In this document: one piece after another, positions 17,644 to 25,028 of the stretch
Position numbering within the stretch: the first letter of the stretch is position 1
Layout of the letters: each line of letters opens with the position of its first letter
Assembly (NCBI RefSeq): GCF_048320135.1
Contig: NZ_CP182947.1
Span: 4,092,001-4,156,000 of the forward strand
DNA from: Ideonella_A sakaiensis_A
Lineage (GTDB): Bacteria > Pseudomonadota > Gammaproteobacteria > Burkholderiales > Burkholderiaceae_C
Direction of reading: 5' to 3'
Length of the DNA: 64,000 nucleotides
Notes under the pieces: generated by a model
The model's database searches: none
Told to the model about the DNA's origin: nothing
What the model saw: only the letters and a program-made list of their open reading frames with translations
Position numbers and translations under genes: made by a program

Positions 17644-18137
17644 TCTCCGGCCTTGTAGTTGGATTCCTTGACCACGCGCCGCCACTTGACGGTGTCGTTC
17701 TCGATCGCCGTCGTTAACTCGGCCGGCGTGCTGCCCACGGGTTCGTAGTTGAGCGTGGCCAGGCGCTCGCGCACCACCGGCGTGAAGTCGCGCACCGGGT
17801 CGTAGGGCAACTTGCTATACAGCGAGGCATTGGTCGCGTGCGTGCTGAGCACCGCCAGCATGATGGTGTTGCCGTCCGCGGCGGCCTTGGCCGCGGCCTC
17901 CGAGGCGATGATGCCGTTGGCGCCGGGCTTGCTCTCGACCAGGACCGGCTGGCCCCAGGCCTCGGTCAGCTTCTGGCTGACCAGGCGCGCAATGATGTCG
18001 GTGGCCTCGCCGGGGGCGTAGGGGATGATGAAACGGATCGGTGTTGACGGGTAGCCTCGGGCCTGGGCAGGGTTCGGCGCCAGCAGCGCACTCGAGCACA
18101 CCGCCATCAGCCATCGAGCGATATTCATGTCATACAT
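17640..18137 (-). pseudogene. Bug/TctC-type receptor with a large in-frame internal deletion
   Basis: A 165-codon open frame. Residues 1-120 are a normal Bug start: a signal peptide, then RFIIPYAPGEATDIIARL, ESKPGANGIIASEAAAKA and YDPVRDFTPV. From about residue 122 the sequence is a normal Bug end: RERLATLNYEPVGSTPAEL, then KWRRVVKESNYKAGE. Full-length family members have about 320 residues, so roughly 155 central residues are gone while the frame is kept. The ligand-binding cleft would be lost. It sits in a coupled operon between an intact Bug gene and thioesterase genes. An ATG at 18128 is an alternative start. Confidence 0.82.
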
Positions 18138-18183
18138 CGGCCTGGGTTCACGAGGGTGTTGTGGGTCTCGCGGTTCCCGCGGT

Positions 18184-19152
18184 TCATTCGGTCTTGATGC
18201 CGGCGGCCTTGACGGCGGCCGCTACCGAAGCCATCTCGGCGCGGTGGGTGGCGGCGAGCGCCTCCGGGTCTCCGGGCTGGGGGGCAAAGCCGATGGCCCG
18301 GACCTTCTCCGCCATGGCGGGATCTCTCAGGATCGTCAACAACTCGTTGCTCAGGCGGCTGCTGATTTCCTTGGGCACACCCGCCGGCGCGTAGAAGGCC
18401 ACCCAGGCGGTGTACGCCATGCTCTTGACCCCGAGCTCCGCAATGGTCTCCATCTCGGGCACCAAAGGCGACCGCTTTGGGCCGGTCTGGGCGAGTGCAC
18501 GAAGCCGGCCCGCCTGGACGTTCGGCTGGCTGCTGGACACGGGTTCGCAGGTCACGTCCAATTGGCCCCCAATCAGGTCTGTCAGGGCCTGTGCCGAGGA
18601 CTTGTACGGTACGCGGGTCAGATCAACGCCTGCGGCCACCTTGAAGAACTCCATGCATAGCAGGGCCGAGCTGGTGCCTGCGCCGTAATTCAGCTTGCCG
18701 GGGGCGGCCTTGGCCGCTGCGATCAGATCGCGGATCGACTTGAACGGCGAGTTCGCCGGCACCGCGAAGAGGAAGGGCGCGTCGGCGGCCAGTGCGAGCG
18801 GCACGAAGTCCTTCAAGGGGTCGAGCGGGAAATTGGCGTAGAGGAAGGCGTTCGCCGCCATCGTCGTATTCGAGCCGAGGAGAATGGTGTAGCCGTCGGC
18901 AGGCGCTTTGACGGCGGCCGTCACGCCCAGCACGCCGCCGGCTCCGGCGCGGTTGTCGATGACGACCGTCTGGCCCAGCCGTTCGCCGAGCGCCTTGCCC
19001 ACCAGCCGCCCGAGTGCGTCGGTGCTTCCACCGGCACCTTGCGGCACGATCATCTGGATCGGTCTGGACGGCCAGGCCTGGGCCCAGGCGGCGTTCGACG
19101 AAAGAAGTGCCGCGAAGCACAGCGAGGCGAGGTATCTGCTCAGAATCTTCAT
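18184..19152 (-). CDS. Bug/TctC family periplasmic substrate-binding protein
   Basis: A 322-residue receptor of normal length. The start at 19152 has GAGGAAGAC just upstream. A signal peptide ends at AWA-QAWPSRPI. Family hallmarks are IQMIVPQGAGGSTDALGRL, IDNRAGAGGVLG and the C-terminal HRAEMASVAAAVKAAGI. These proteins bind small carboxylates and are greatly expanded in Burkholderiales, often without permease genes nearby, as here. The downstream deleted paralogue, thioesterases and CoA-transferase suggest uptake of an acid that is activated by CoA transfer. Confidence 0.9.
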   Translation of the reverse strand: MKILSRYLASLCFAALLSSNAAWAQAWPSRPIQMIVPQGAGGSTDALGRLVGKALGERLGQTVVIDNRAGAGGVLGVTAAVKAPADGYTILLGSNTTMAANAFLYANFPLDPLKDFVPLALAADAPFLFAVPANSPFKSIRDLIAAAKAAPGKLNYGAGTSSALLCMEFFKVAAGVDLTRVPYKSSAQALTDLIGGQLDVTCEPVSSSQPNVQAGRLRALAQTGPKRSPLVPEMETIAELGVKSMAYTAWVAFYAPAGVPKEISSRLSNELLTILRDPAMAEKVRAIGFAPQPGDPEALAATHRAEMASVAAAVKAAGIKTE

Positions 19153-19286
19153 GTCTTCCTCCAATACGGTGTGACGGAGCGGGGTCGAAGTTTGCCGGCA
19201 TTGCGGCGACGGGGCGGCGGTGACAGGACGCGCGGCTGTCCATAAAATCGATGCAGGCGGACGACGCCTTCAACCAAGGAAACACC

Positions 19287-20069
19287 ATGACCGAAGCCGC
19301 AGTGCTTGCCAGCACGCGAGATCTCGTCTGCGAGATCACCCTCAACCGCCCCGACAAGCGCAACGCGATGGCGCCAGAGATGCTGCAGGCATTTCAGGTC
19401 GTGATCGACCGCGTCAAGGCCGACCGCACGATCCGCTGCGTCGTCATCATTGGCAGCGGCGCCAACTTCTGCTCCGGCGCCGATTTCCGCAGCGGCATCC
19501 TCGACCGCGGCAGCGAACTGCCGCAAGAGGCCACTGCCGCCATCTACAAGCCCTTTCTGACAATCCTCGATGTCGAGGTGCCGGTCATCGCGGCGATGAA
19601 TGGCCATGCCATCGGCGGCGGCTTCGGGCTGGGCTTGGTGTGCGACATGCGCATCGCCAATCGCGATGCGCGCTACGGCGCCAACTTCGCCCGCCTCGGC
19701 CTGCACTCCGGCATGGCGATCAGCTACCTGCTTCCGCGCATCGTCAGCGTGCCACTGGCGGCCGAACTGCTGTTCACCGGGCGGGTGTTCACCGGCGCGC
19801 AGGCCGCCGAGATGGGCATCGCCAACCATGCCGTCGCGCCGGACGAGGTGCTGCCGAAGGCACGCGAACTGGCCGCCGAGATCGCCGCCTGCGCGCCGGC
19901 CGCCGTGCGCATGATGAAGCGCTCGCTCTACCGGGGCCTGAACTGGGACCCGAAGACCGCCGGCGAAATCGAGGCCTTTGCCCAGTCGCGCACGCTCGAG
20001 ATGGCTGACGCCAAGGAGGGCATCGCCGCCCTGCTCGAAAAGCGCAAACCGCAATTCCGCGGCGTCTGA
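19287..20069 (+). CDS. Enoyl-CoA hydratase/isomerase family protein
   Basis: A 260-residue crotonase-fold protein with an AAGGA ribosome site before ATG 19287. Oxyanion segments are FCSGADF and MNGHAIGGGFGLGLVCD. The catalytic-side segment reads FARLGLHSGMAISYLLPRI, which lacks the usual Glu pair of hydratases, so the exact reaction is uncertain. The C-terminal LLEKRKPQFRGV is typical. It is the only plus-strand gene here, divergent from the Bug receptor gene and convergent with an SDR gene. Confidence 0.83.
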   Translation: MTEAAVLASTRDLVCEITLNRPDKRNAMAPEMLQAFQVVIDRVKADRTIRCVVIIGSGANFCSGADFRSGILDRGSELPQEATAAIYKPFLTILDVEVPVIAAMNGHAIGGGFGLGLVCDMRIANRDARYGANFARLGLHSGMAISYLLPRIVSVPLAAELLFTGRVFTGAQAAEMGIANHAVAPDEVLPKARELAAEIAACAPAAVRMMKRSLYRGLNWDPKTAGEIEAFAQSRTLEMADAKEGIAALLEKRKPQFRGV

Positions 20070-20081
20070 CGGGCGCGTGGT

Positions 20082-20113
20082 GCGTGCTGCCCGGGCAGCG
20101 ATGGTCGGCACGC
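20082..20113. terminator. Inverted repeats between convergent hydratase and SDR genes
   Basis: GCTGCCCGGGCAGC at 20086-20099 is a perfect 14-base palindrome, overlapped by an outer GCGTGC (20082-20087) and GCACGC (20108-20113) pair. It fills the 46-base gap between two converging genes. No T-run is present, so this is a possible terminator. Confidence 0.35.
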
Positions 20114-20115
20114 TC

Positions 20116-20886
20116 TCACCACCCTCCGAAAGACAGCCCGCCGTTGACGCTGACGGTCTGGCCATTGACCTGCGAGGCCGCGTCGGAGACAAGAAATGCC
20201 GCCACCTCGGCCACTTCTGCGGCGCTCGGTGCGCGGCCCTGCGGAAAGCGCTCCAGTGCTTTCGAAAACAGGCGGTTCTCGAAACCCGGCTTGGAGAATA
20301 TGCGGTCCCAGGCCGGCGTGTCGGTCGTCAGGGTCAGGGCGACCGAATTGACGCGAATGTTCCAGCGCGAGAATTCGCGCGCCAAGGCCTTGGTCATCAA
20401 CACGATGGCTGCACCCACCGCGCCGATCACGGATTCACCGGGCGTCGGGTGACGGGCGGCGTCGGTGGTGACCATGATCACCGATCCCGAACCGCGTGCG
20501 CGCAGCGCGGGCAGCGCGGCATGAACCGGGAAGATCCTCGGCATCAGCCGGGCATTGAACGATGACTCGATCTGCTCGGCCGACATCTCGGCAAACGGAG
20601 TCGGGCCGATCGGCCCGGTCGCGCCGGCGCTGACCAGCATGTCGAGTCCGCCGGCACGTTGCACCGTGCGCTCGATGATGGCAGTCATGGCCGCGTGGTT
20701 GCCGGCTTCGCCGGCCTCGAAGGCAGCGTTCGGATTGATGGCGCGCAGCGTCGCCATTGCCTCCTCGCCATGCTCGGGATCGCGCCCGGTAACGACCACC
20801 TGGGCACCACGTTGCGCCAATGCGCGGGCGATGGCGAAGCCGATGCCACGTGAACCGCCGGTTATCAATGCAATCTTGCCTTCCAT
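20116..20886 (-). CDS. SDR-family protein lacking the catalytic Tyr/Lys
   Basis: A 256-residue SDR-fold protein; ATG 20886 has AGGAGT six bases upstream. The nucleotide-binding motif TGGSRGIGFA is intact. Where YxxxK is expected the sequence reads GESVIGAVGAAIVLMTKAL, so neither Tyr nor Lys is present. Some enoyl-reductase-type SDRs use other residues, but this looks either catalytically unusual or non-enzymatic. It lies directly after a CoA-transferase gene in the same operon, with its ribosome site just before that gene's stop. Confidence 0.75.
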   Translation of the reverse strand: MEGKIALITGGSRGIGFAIARALAQRGAQVVVTGRDPEHGEEAMATLRAINPNAAFEAGEAGNHAAMTAIIERTVQRAGGLDMLVSAGATGPIGPTPFAEMSAEQIESSFNARLMPRIFPVHAALPALRARGSGSVIMVTTDAARHPTPGESVIGAVGAAIVLMTKALAREFSRWNIRVNSVALTLTTDTPAWDRIFSKPGFENRLFSKALERFPQGRAPSAAEVAEVAAFLVSDAASQVNGQTVSVNGGLSFGGW

Positions 20887-20890
20887 TCCG

Positions 20891-22096
20891 TCACTCCTTG
20901 TCTGCGCCACAAGCGGTCGCTCCGCTGGCTACCATGGCCGCGATATCGGATGCCGAGTAGCCAGCTTCGCTGAGGATCTCGGCGCTGTGTTCACCCAGCC
21001 TGGGGGCCAGGCGGGTCACCTCGAGCGGCGTTCGCGACCAGCTGGACGGCGAGCGCAAGCTGACCACGGTCCCGGCGCTCGGGTGCTCATGGCGTTCGAA
21101 GAAGCCGACCGCATTCAGGTGTTCATCCTGCAGAAGCGACTCCAGCGAATGCAGTGGCCCCGACGGCACATCGGCCTTGCGCAGCAGCTCCAGCCAATGC
21201 GCGGTGGTCTGGGTGCGGAACAAGGTCTCGAGGTAGCCGTAGACCTCGACCGAATTCGTGGTGCGGGCCTGCAGGTTGGCGAATCGCGGGTCGTGCATGC
21301 GCTCGGGTTCGCCGACAGCTTCCAGCAGCGACTGCCAATGCCGGTCGTTGATCAGAAAGGCGCAGACATGGCCGTCGGCAGTGCGAAAGGGCCGTCGGTC
21401 ACGGCTGAGATGGCGCGTGTATCCCGGTGGCCCCAGCGGGGGATCGAAGCTGGACCCCATCAGGTGGTCTCCCAGCACTCCCTGGGCCATGGTCTCGAAC
21501 ATCGGCACTTCAATCGCCTGGCCTTCGCCGGTGCGCAGTTTGTGCACCAGGCCGCCCAGCGCAGCGTTGACCAGCGCAACGCCGACATGACGGTCGGCCA
21601 TCGCTAGCGGCGCGTAACGGGGACCGTCGCCGCCGGCGCGTTCGAACAGGCTGGGGATGGCAACCATGCCCTGCATCAGATCGTCCAGCGCCGGCAGCGC
21701 CGCATAGGGGCCGTCCTGGCCAAAGCCGACTGCGCCGATGTAGACCACGCCGGGATTGACGGCGGACACCGCGTCGTAGGACAAGCCAAGGCGAGCCATC
21801 GCCTGCGGCCGCACGTTGTAGACGAAGATGTCGGCGTGCGCGGCGAGCCGCAGTACGGCGGCGCGGCCGGAGGGCTGCTTCAGGTCGAGCACGATGCTGC
21901 GCTTGTTGCGGTTGATCTGCATGAACATGCCGCCCAGGCCGGGTGCGGGCATCGGACCGATTGCGCGCACCAGATCGCCCTCGGGCGGCTCGACCTTAAT
22001 CACCTCCGCACCCATGTCGCCGAGGATCTGGGTCGCGAAGGGACCCATCAGATAACTGGTCAGATCGAGCACACGAATGCCATGCAGTGGAGTCAT
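20891..22096 (-). CDS. CaiB/BaiF family CoA-transferase
   Basis: A 401-residue class III CoA-transferase starting MTPLHGIRVLDLTSYLMGPF. VIKVEPPEGD and QINRNKRSIVLDLKQ are standard, and LPALDDLMQGM places the catalytic Asp at about residue 138. It shares the segment FVYNVRPQAMARLGL with the CoA-transferases at 36956-38170 and 38257-39498, so these three form one subgroup. It follows a two-gene acyl-CoA dehydrogenase pair and precedes an SDR. Confidence 0.9.
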   Translation of the reverse strand: MTPLHGIRVLDLTSYLMGPFATQILGDMGAEVIKVEPPEGDLVRAIGPMPAPGLGGMFMQINRNKRSIVLDLKQPSGRAAVLRLAAHADIFVYNVRPQAMARLGLSYDAVSAVNPGVVYIGAVGFGQDGPYAALPALDDLMQGMVAIPSLFERAGGDGPRYAPLAMADRHVGVALVNAALGGLVHKLRTGEGQAIEVPMFETMAQGVLGDHLMGSSFDPPLGPPGYTRHLSRDRRPFRTADGHVCAFLINDRHWQSLLEAVGEPERMHDPRFANLQARTTNSVEVYGYLETLFRTQTTAHWLELLRKADVPSGPLHSLESLLQDEHLNAVGFFERHEHPSAGTVVSLRSPSSWSRTPLEVTRLAPRLGEHSAEILSEAGYSASDIAAMVASGATACGADKE

Positions 22097-22128
22097 CGTC
22101 GTCCTTTTCGGTCCCTGTTGATCGCCGG

Positions 22129-23193
22129 TCAGCGCGAGGTCGCTGCGGTCAGGCCGGTCCACGCACCCGCGGCGCCCTGACGGCGGAATGCCGCGACCAG
22201 TTCGCGCGCCCACCACGCTTCGCCGCCATGCTCGTCACGCCAGGTGAGCAGCCGCCGCGTGCTCTGGTGCAGCCCATGTTCGAAGGTGGTACCCATCGCA
22301 CCGTGCAACTGGTGCGAGATGCGCGCGCTCAGGCCGGCAGCTTCGCCGGCGCGCACTTTGGCCGCAGCGATCGCTGCGGTGGCCCAGGGTCCGCCGCAGG
22401 ATGCGCCTGCCGCCTGCACCGCCACCCGAGACGCTGCCGCCTCTTCTGCGAGTTGCGCGAGCTGGTGCTGAACCGCCTGAAACTGGCCAATCGATCGGCC
22501 GAACTGGACCCGCTCGCTGGTGAAGGCCAGCGTCAATGCCAGCACGCGGCGGCAGGCACCGGCGATCTGGGCGGCGCGCAACAACGCAGCGGCGCCGTGG
22601 CCATCGATGTCACTGGCATCAGCGAGCACTCGGCAGGCCACGCCCGGTGTGTCGAGCCCCAGATCACGCACCGTCACTTCGTCACGTGGCTCGCCGCTGA
22701 ATGCCCGGCCCGCTTGCACTTCGAAGCTTGCGCGTGGCAGGCGCAGCACTACCGCGTCCTTGCCGCAGCGGGCATGGACTACCAGCGTGGTGCTTTGCGC
22801 TGCCCACGGCACGCGGTGCAGCAGCAGGCTGAGGCGTCCGGTCTGCAGTGCCGGCTCGAGATCGGTCTCGACGCAGGCAAAGCCCGGCGGGCCGCTGCCG
22901 GCTTCAAGACCGGCACGTCCCAACAGCCAGCCGGCCAGCACGCTTTCGGCAATTGGCAGCGGCACGTTGAACTCGCCTGCGCGTTCCAGCAGCAGACAGG
23001 CGTCTACCCAGTCGCCACCGGCTCCACCCTGCGCCTCAGGCACCAGCAGGCTCGCTGGTGCGAGGTCTTCGACAGCCTGCCACAGTGATTCCGGCCAGTC
23101 GCCGGACTCGGCGCTGTTGACGAGTTCGGCCGTGCAGCGTTGCCCGAACAGCCGCTCGGCGGCCGCGGCCAGAGGTTGTGCGAGTTCGCTCAT
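22129..23193 (-). CDS. Acyl-CoA dehydrogenase family protein, partner subunit
   Basis: A 354-residue acyl-CoA dehydrogenase-fold protein that is shorter and more divergent than its upstream neighbour. The C-terminal helical domain is recognisable (AFTSERVQFGRSIGQFQAVQ and ISHQLHGAMGTTFEHGLHQ). The flavin-binding segment in the middle is not conserved. Adjacent pairs of one standard and one divergent dehydrogenase form alpha2beta2 heterotetramers in steroid and acyl-side-chain degradation (FadE/ChsE type); a similar pairing is inferred here. ATGA overlap couples the two genes. Confidence 0.8.
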   Translation of the reverse strand: MSELAQPLAAAAERLFGQRCTAELVNSAESGDWPESLWQAVEDLAPASLLVPEAQGGAGGDWVDACLLLERAGEFNVPLPIAESVLAGWLLGRAGLEAGSGPPGFACVETDLEPALQTGRLSLLLHRVPWAAQSTTLVVHARCGKDAVVLRLPRASFEVQAGRAFSGEPRDEVTVRDLGLDTPGVACRVLADASDIDGHGAAALLRAAQIAGACRRVLALTLAFTSERVQFGRSIGQFQAVQHQLAQLAEEAAASRVAVQAAGASCGGPWATAAIAAAKVRAGEAAGLSARISHQLHGAMGTTFEHGLHQSTRRLLTWRDEHGGEAWWARELVAAFRRQGAAGAWTGLTAATSR

Positions 23194-24350
23194 TTTCCTT
23201 GCAGGTTCTTGGCGATCATGTTGCGGAGCACCTCGTTGGTACCGCCGCGCAATGTGTAGGTCGGCGCCAGCGGAAGCGTCGCCGCGAGCAATGCGCCGAT
23301 CTCGGTGTCGTCGGCCAGTCGCTCGTCGGCAACCAGCGCTTCGCGCACGATTTCGAGCGATTCGCGCTCGAAGTTCGTGCCCAGGTCCTTCACCATGGCC
23401 GCCTCGATCACCGGCGACTGGCCGGCGCCCAGTGCACCCCACACGCACAGGCTCATGTTGCGCAAGGTCATCAGCCGTGCCAGCAGGCGCCCGGCCGCGC
23501 TGTCGCCAGACGCCGCCGGACCGGCCGCCAGACGGCGTAAAAAGAGGTCGATCAGCGGCATCGTGCTGAGGAAACGTTCGGGCCCGCTGCGTTCGTAGGC
23601 GAGTTCGCTGGTCACCTGCTTCCAGCCCTCTCCCGCAGCGCCCACCACGCGCTCGTCGGGCACGATCACGTCATCGAAGATGACTTCGTTGAAGTGATGG
23701 TTGCCGTCAAGCATGTGGATAGGCCGTATCGTCACCCCACTGCTGCGCAGATCGACGATCATCTGGCTCAGTCCGCTGTGGCGTGCCTTGGGGTCGGCTG
23801 GCGCGGTGCGGCAAAGCACGATGATGTAGTGACAGAAATGCGCGCCGCTGGTCCAGACCTTGCGTCCGTTCAAGACCCAGCCGCCAGCGCGCCGCTCAGC
23901 GCGGGTTCGCACCGATGCCAGATCGGAGCCGACATCAGGCTCGCTCATGCCAATGGCGAAATACTGCGTACCGGCGGCGATGGCGGGCAGGAACTCGCGG
24001 CGTTGAGCCTCGCTGCCGAAGCGCATCAGAAGCGGAGCGCTCTGCCGGGCAGCTATCCAGTGGGCACCTACCGGTGCGCCGGCCGCCAGCAGTTCTTCAT
24101 TGATTGTCAAGGTGTCGAAAGCGGTGCCGCCTTGTCCGCCATAGGAGCGTGGCCAGTGGTAGCCGATCCAGCCGCGCTCGCCCAGGCGCTGGCTGAACTC
24201 GGCCGAACAGCCTTCGGTCCATGAGTTACAGATCGGCTTCAGCCGGCCGGCGCTCAACTCGTCGGCGACAAAGGCTCGGACCTTCTGGCGCAAGGCTTCG
24301 ACGCTGCGGCCGAGGGTTGGCAGTGTCAGCTCGGGATTCAGGAAAAGCAT
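23190..24350 (-). CDS. Acyl-CoA dehydrogenase, main subunit of a pair
   Basis: A 386-residue acyl-CoA dehydrogenase. Flavin segment: FAIGMSEPDVGSDLAS. Middle domain: WVLNGRKVWTSGAHFCHY. C-terminal end: YTLRGGTNEVLRNMIAKNL. The WTSGA and GGTNEVLRN features are like FadE enzymes that dimerise with a shorter partner, and the next gene (22129-23193) is such a partner, coupled by a 4-base overlap. The substrate may be bulky or branched, as for known FadE pairs; this is inference. The promoter region is shared with the divergent MaoC-like gene. Confidence 0.87.
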   Translation of the reverse strand: MLFLNPELTLPTLGRSVEALRQKVRAFVADELSAGRLKPICNSWTEGCSAEFSQRLGERGWIGYHWPRSYGGQGGTAFDTLTINEELLAAGAPVGAHWIAARQSAPLLMRFGSEAQRREFLPAIAAGTQYFAIGMSEPDVGSDLASVRTRAERRAGGWVLNGRKVWTSGAHFCHYIIVLCRTAPADPKARHSGLSQMIVDLRSSGVTIRPIHMLDGNHHFNEVIFDDVIVPDERVVGAAGEGWKQVTSELAYERSGPERFLSTMPLIDLFLRRLAAGPAASGDSAAGRLLARLMTLRNMSLCVWGALGAGQSPVIEAAMVKDLGTNFERESLEIVREALVADERLADDTEIGALLAATLPLAPTYTLRGGTNEVLRNMIAKNLQGK

Positions 24351-24418
24351 CGGGGAATCGGTTCGTCAGAGATGATTCGCAAAAACTCAGGTGGGAATCA
24401 TGCTCGGAATGGAGTATT

Positions 24419-24445
24419 CTGCCAAGTGTTAGTTTGACGCTTGGC
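24419..24445. promoter_or_regulatory. Divergent promoter region with inverted repeat and a half-site of the recurring operator
   Basis: GCCAAG (24421-24426) and CTTGGC (24440-24445) form a perfect 6-base inverted repeat around 13 bases. GTTAGTTTG at 24428-24436 matches one half of the operator-like motif seen upstream of five other transcription units, but the left half (CTGCC) does not match. Three TTTGAC/TTTGACA elements follow within 30 bases. The gap lies between divergent genes at 24350 and 24486. Confidence 0.4.
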
Positions 24446-24485
24446 GTTTGACGTTTGACAAATCTTGCCACCTGGAGGCCTTCTG

Positions 24486-24947
24486 ATGTCCAACCGATCC
24501 CTCGACGACCTTAACACTGGCGATGTTTTCAAGAGCTACGGCCGCACCATCACAGAGACAGACATTGTGACGTTCACCGGCCTTGCCGGCCTGAAGTTGC
24601 CAATCTTCATCAACGAGGAATTCGCCAAGAAGCATACCGATTTCGGGGGCCGCATCTGTCCCGGGCTGTTGACGGCCAGCATTGCCGCCGGAATGATGGA
24701 AGAAATTCTCGGCCCGGCGACCATTGCCGCGCTTGAGCTGACCGATTTCAAGTTCACGGTCCCGGTGCGGCCGGGTGACACGCTGCGTGCCGAGGTCACG
24801 GTGGTCGACAAGAAAAACCTGTCGGACGGCAAGCGCGGCGTCCTGTACGGCTGCGTGCGCTTGTACAACCAGCGCGCGCAGCAGGTCTTCGAGTTCAGCG
24901 AGAAGCTGATGATGAGGCGCGGATCGGTCGAGAATCTCGATTGGTGA
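24486..24947 (+). CDS. MaoC-like hotdog protein
   Basis: A 153-residue protein; ATG 24486 follows GGAGG with a 7-base spacer. It has the same TITETDIVTFTGLAGL segment as the MaoC-like protein at 5890-6378, and GGRICPGLLTASIAAGM corresponds to the second conserved block. The canonical hydratase loop with NPxH is replaced by GLKLPIFIN, so the usual catalytic His is not evident. Transcribed alone, divergent from the acyl-CoA dehydrogenase pair. Confidence 0.75.
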   Translation: MSNRSLDDLNTGDVFKSYGRTITETDIVTFTGLAGLKLPIFINEEFAKKHTDFGGRICPGLLTASIAAGMMEEILGPATIAALELTDFKFTVPVRPGDTLRAEVTVVDKKNLSDGKRGVLYGCVRLYNQRAQQVFEFSEKLMMRRGSVENLDW

Positions 24948-24985
24948 GCCGGTGAGCCGCCGTGCCGACTCGGTTGCGCAGCGCG

Positions 24986-25010
24986 CCGCTGCCTGGGCAC
25001 CAGGCAGCGG
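24986..25010. terminator. Strong bidirectional terminator-like hairpin
   Basis: CCGCTGCCTGG and CCAGGCAGCGG form a perfect 11-base stem with a GCA loop, placed in the 81-base gap between the converging MaoC-like and acyl-CoA synthetase genes. There is no clear T-run. The compact stem-loop makes it the best terminator candidate in the window. Confidence 0.6.
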
Positions 25011-25028
25011 GCCCGATCGCAGATCCGT

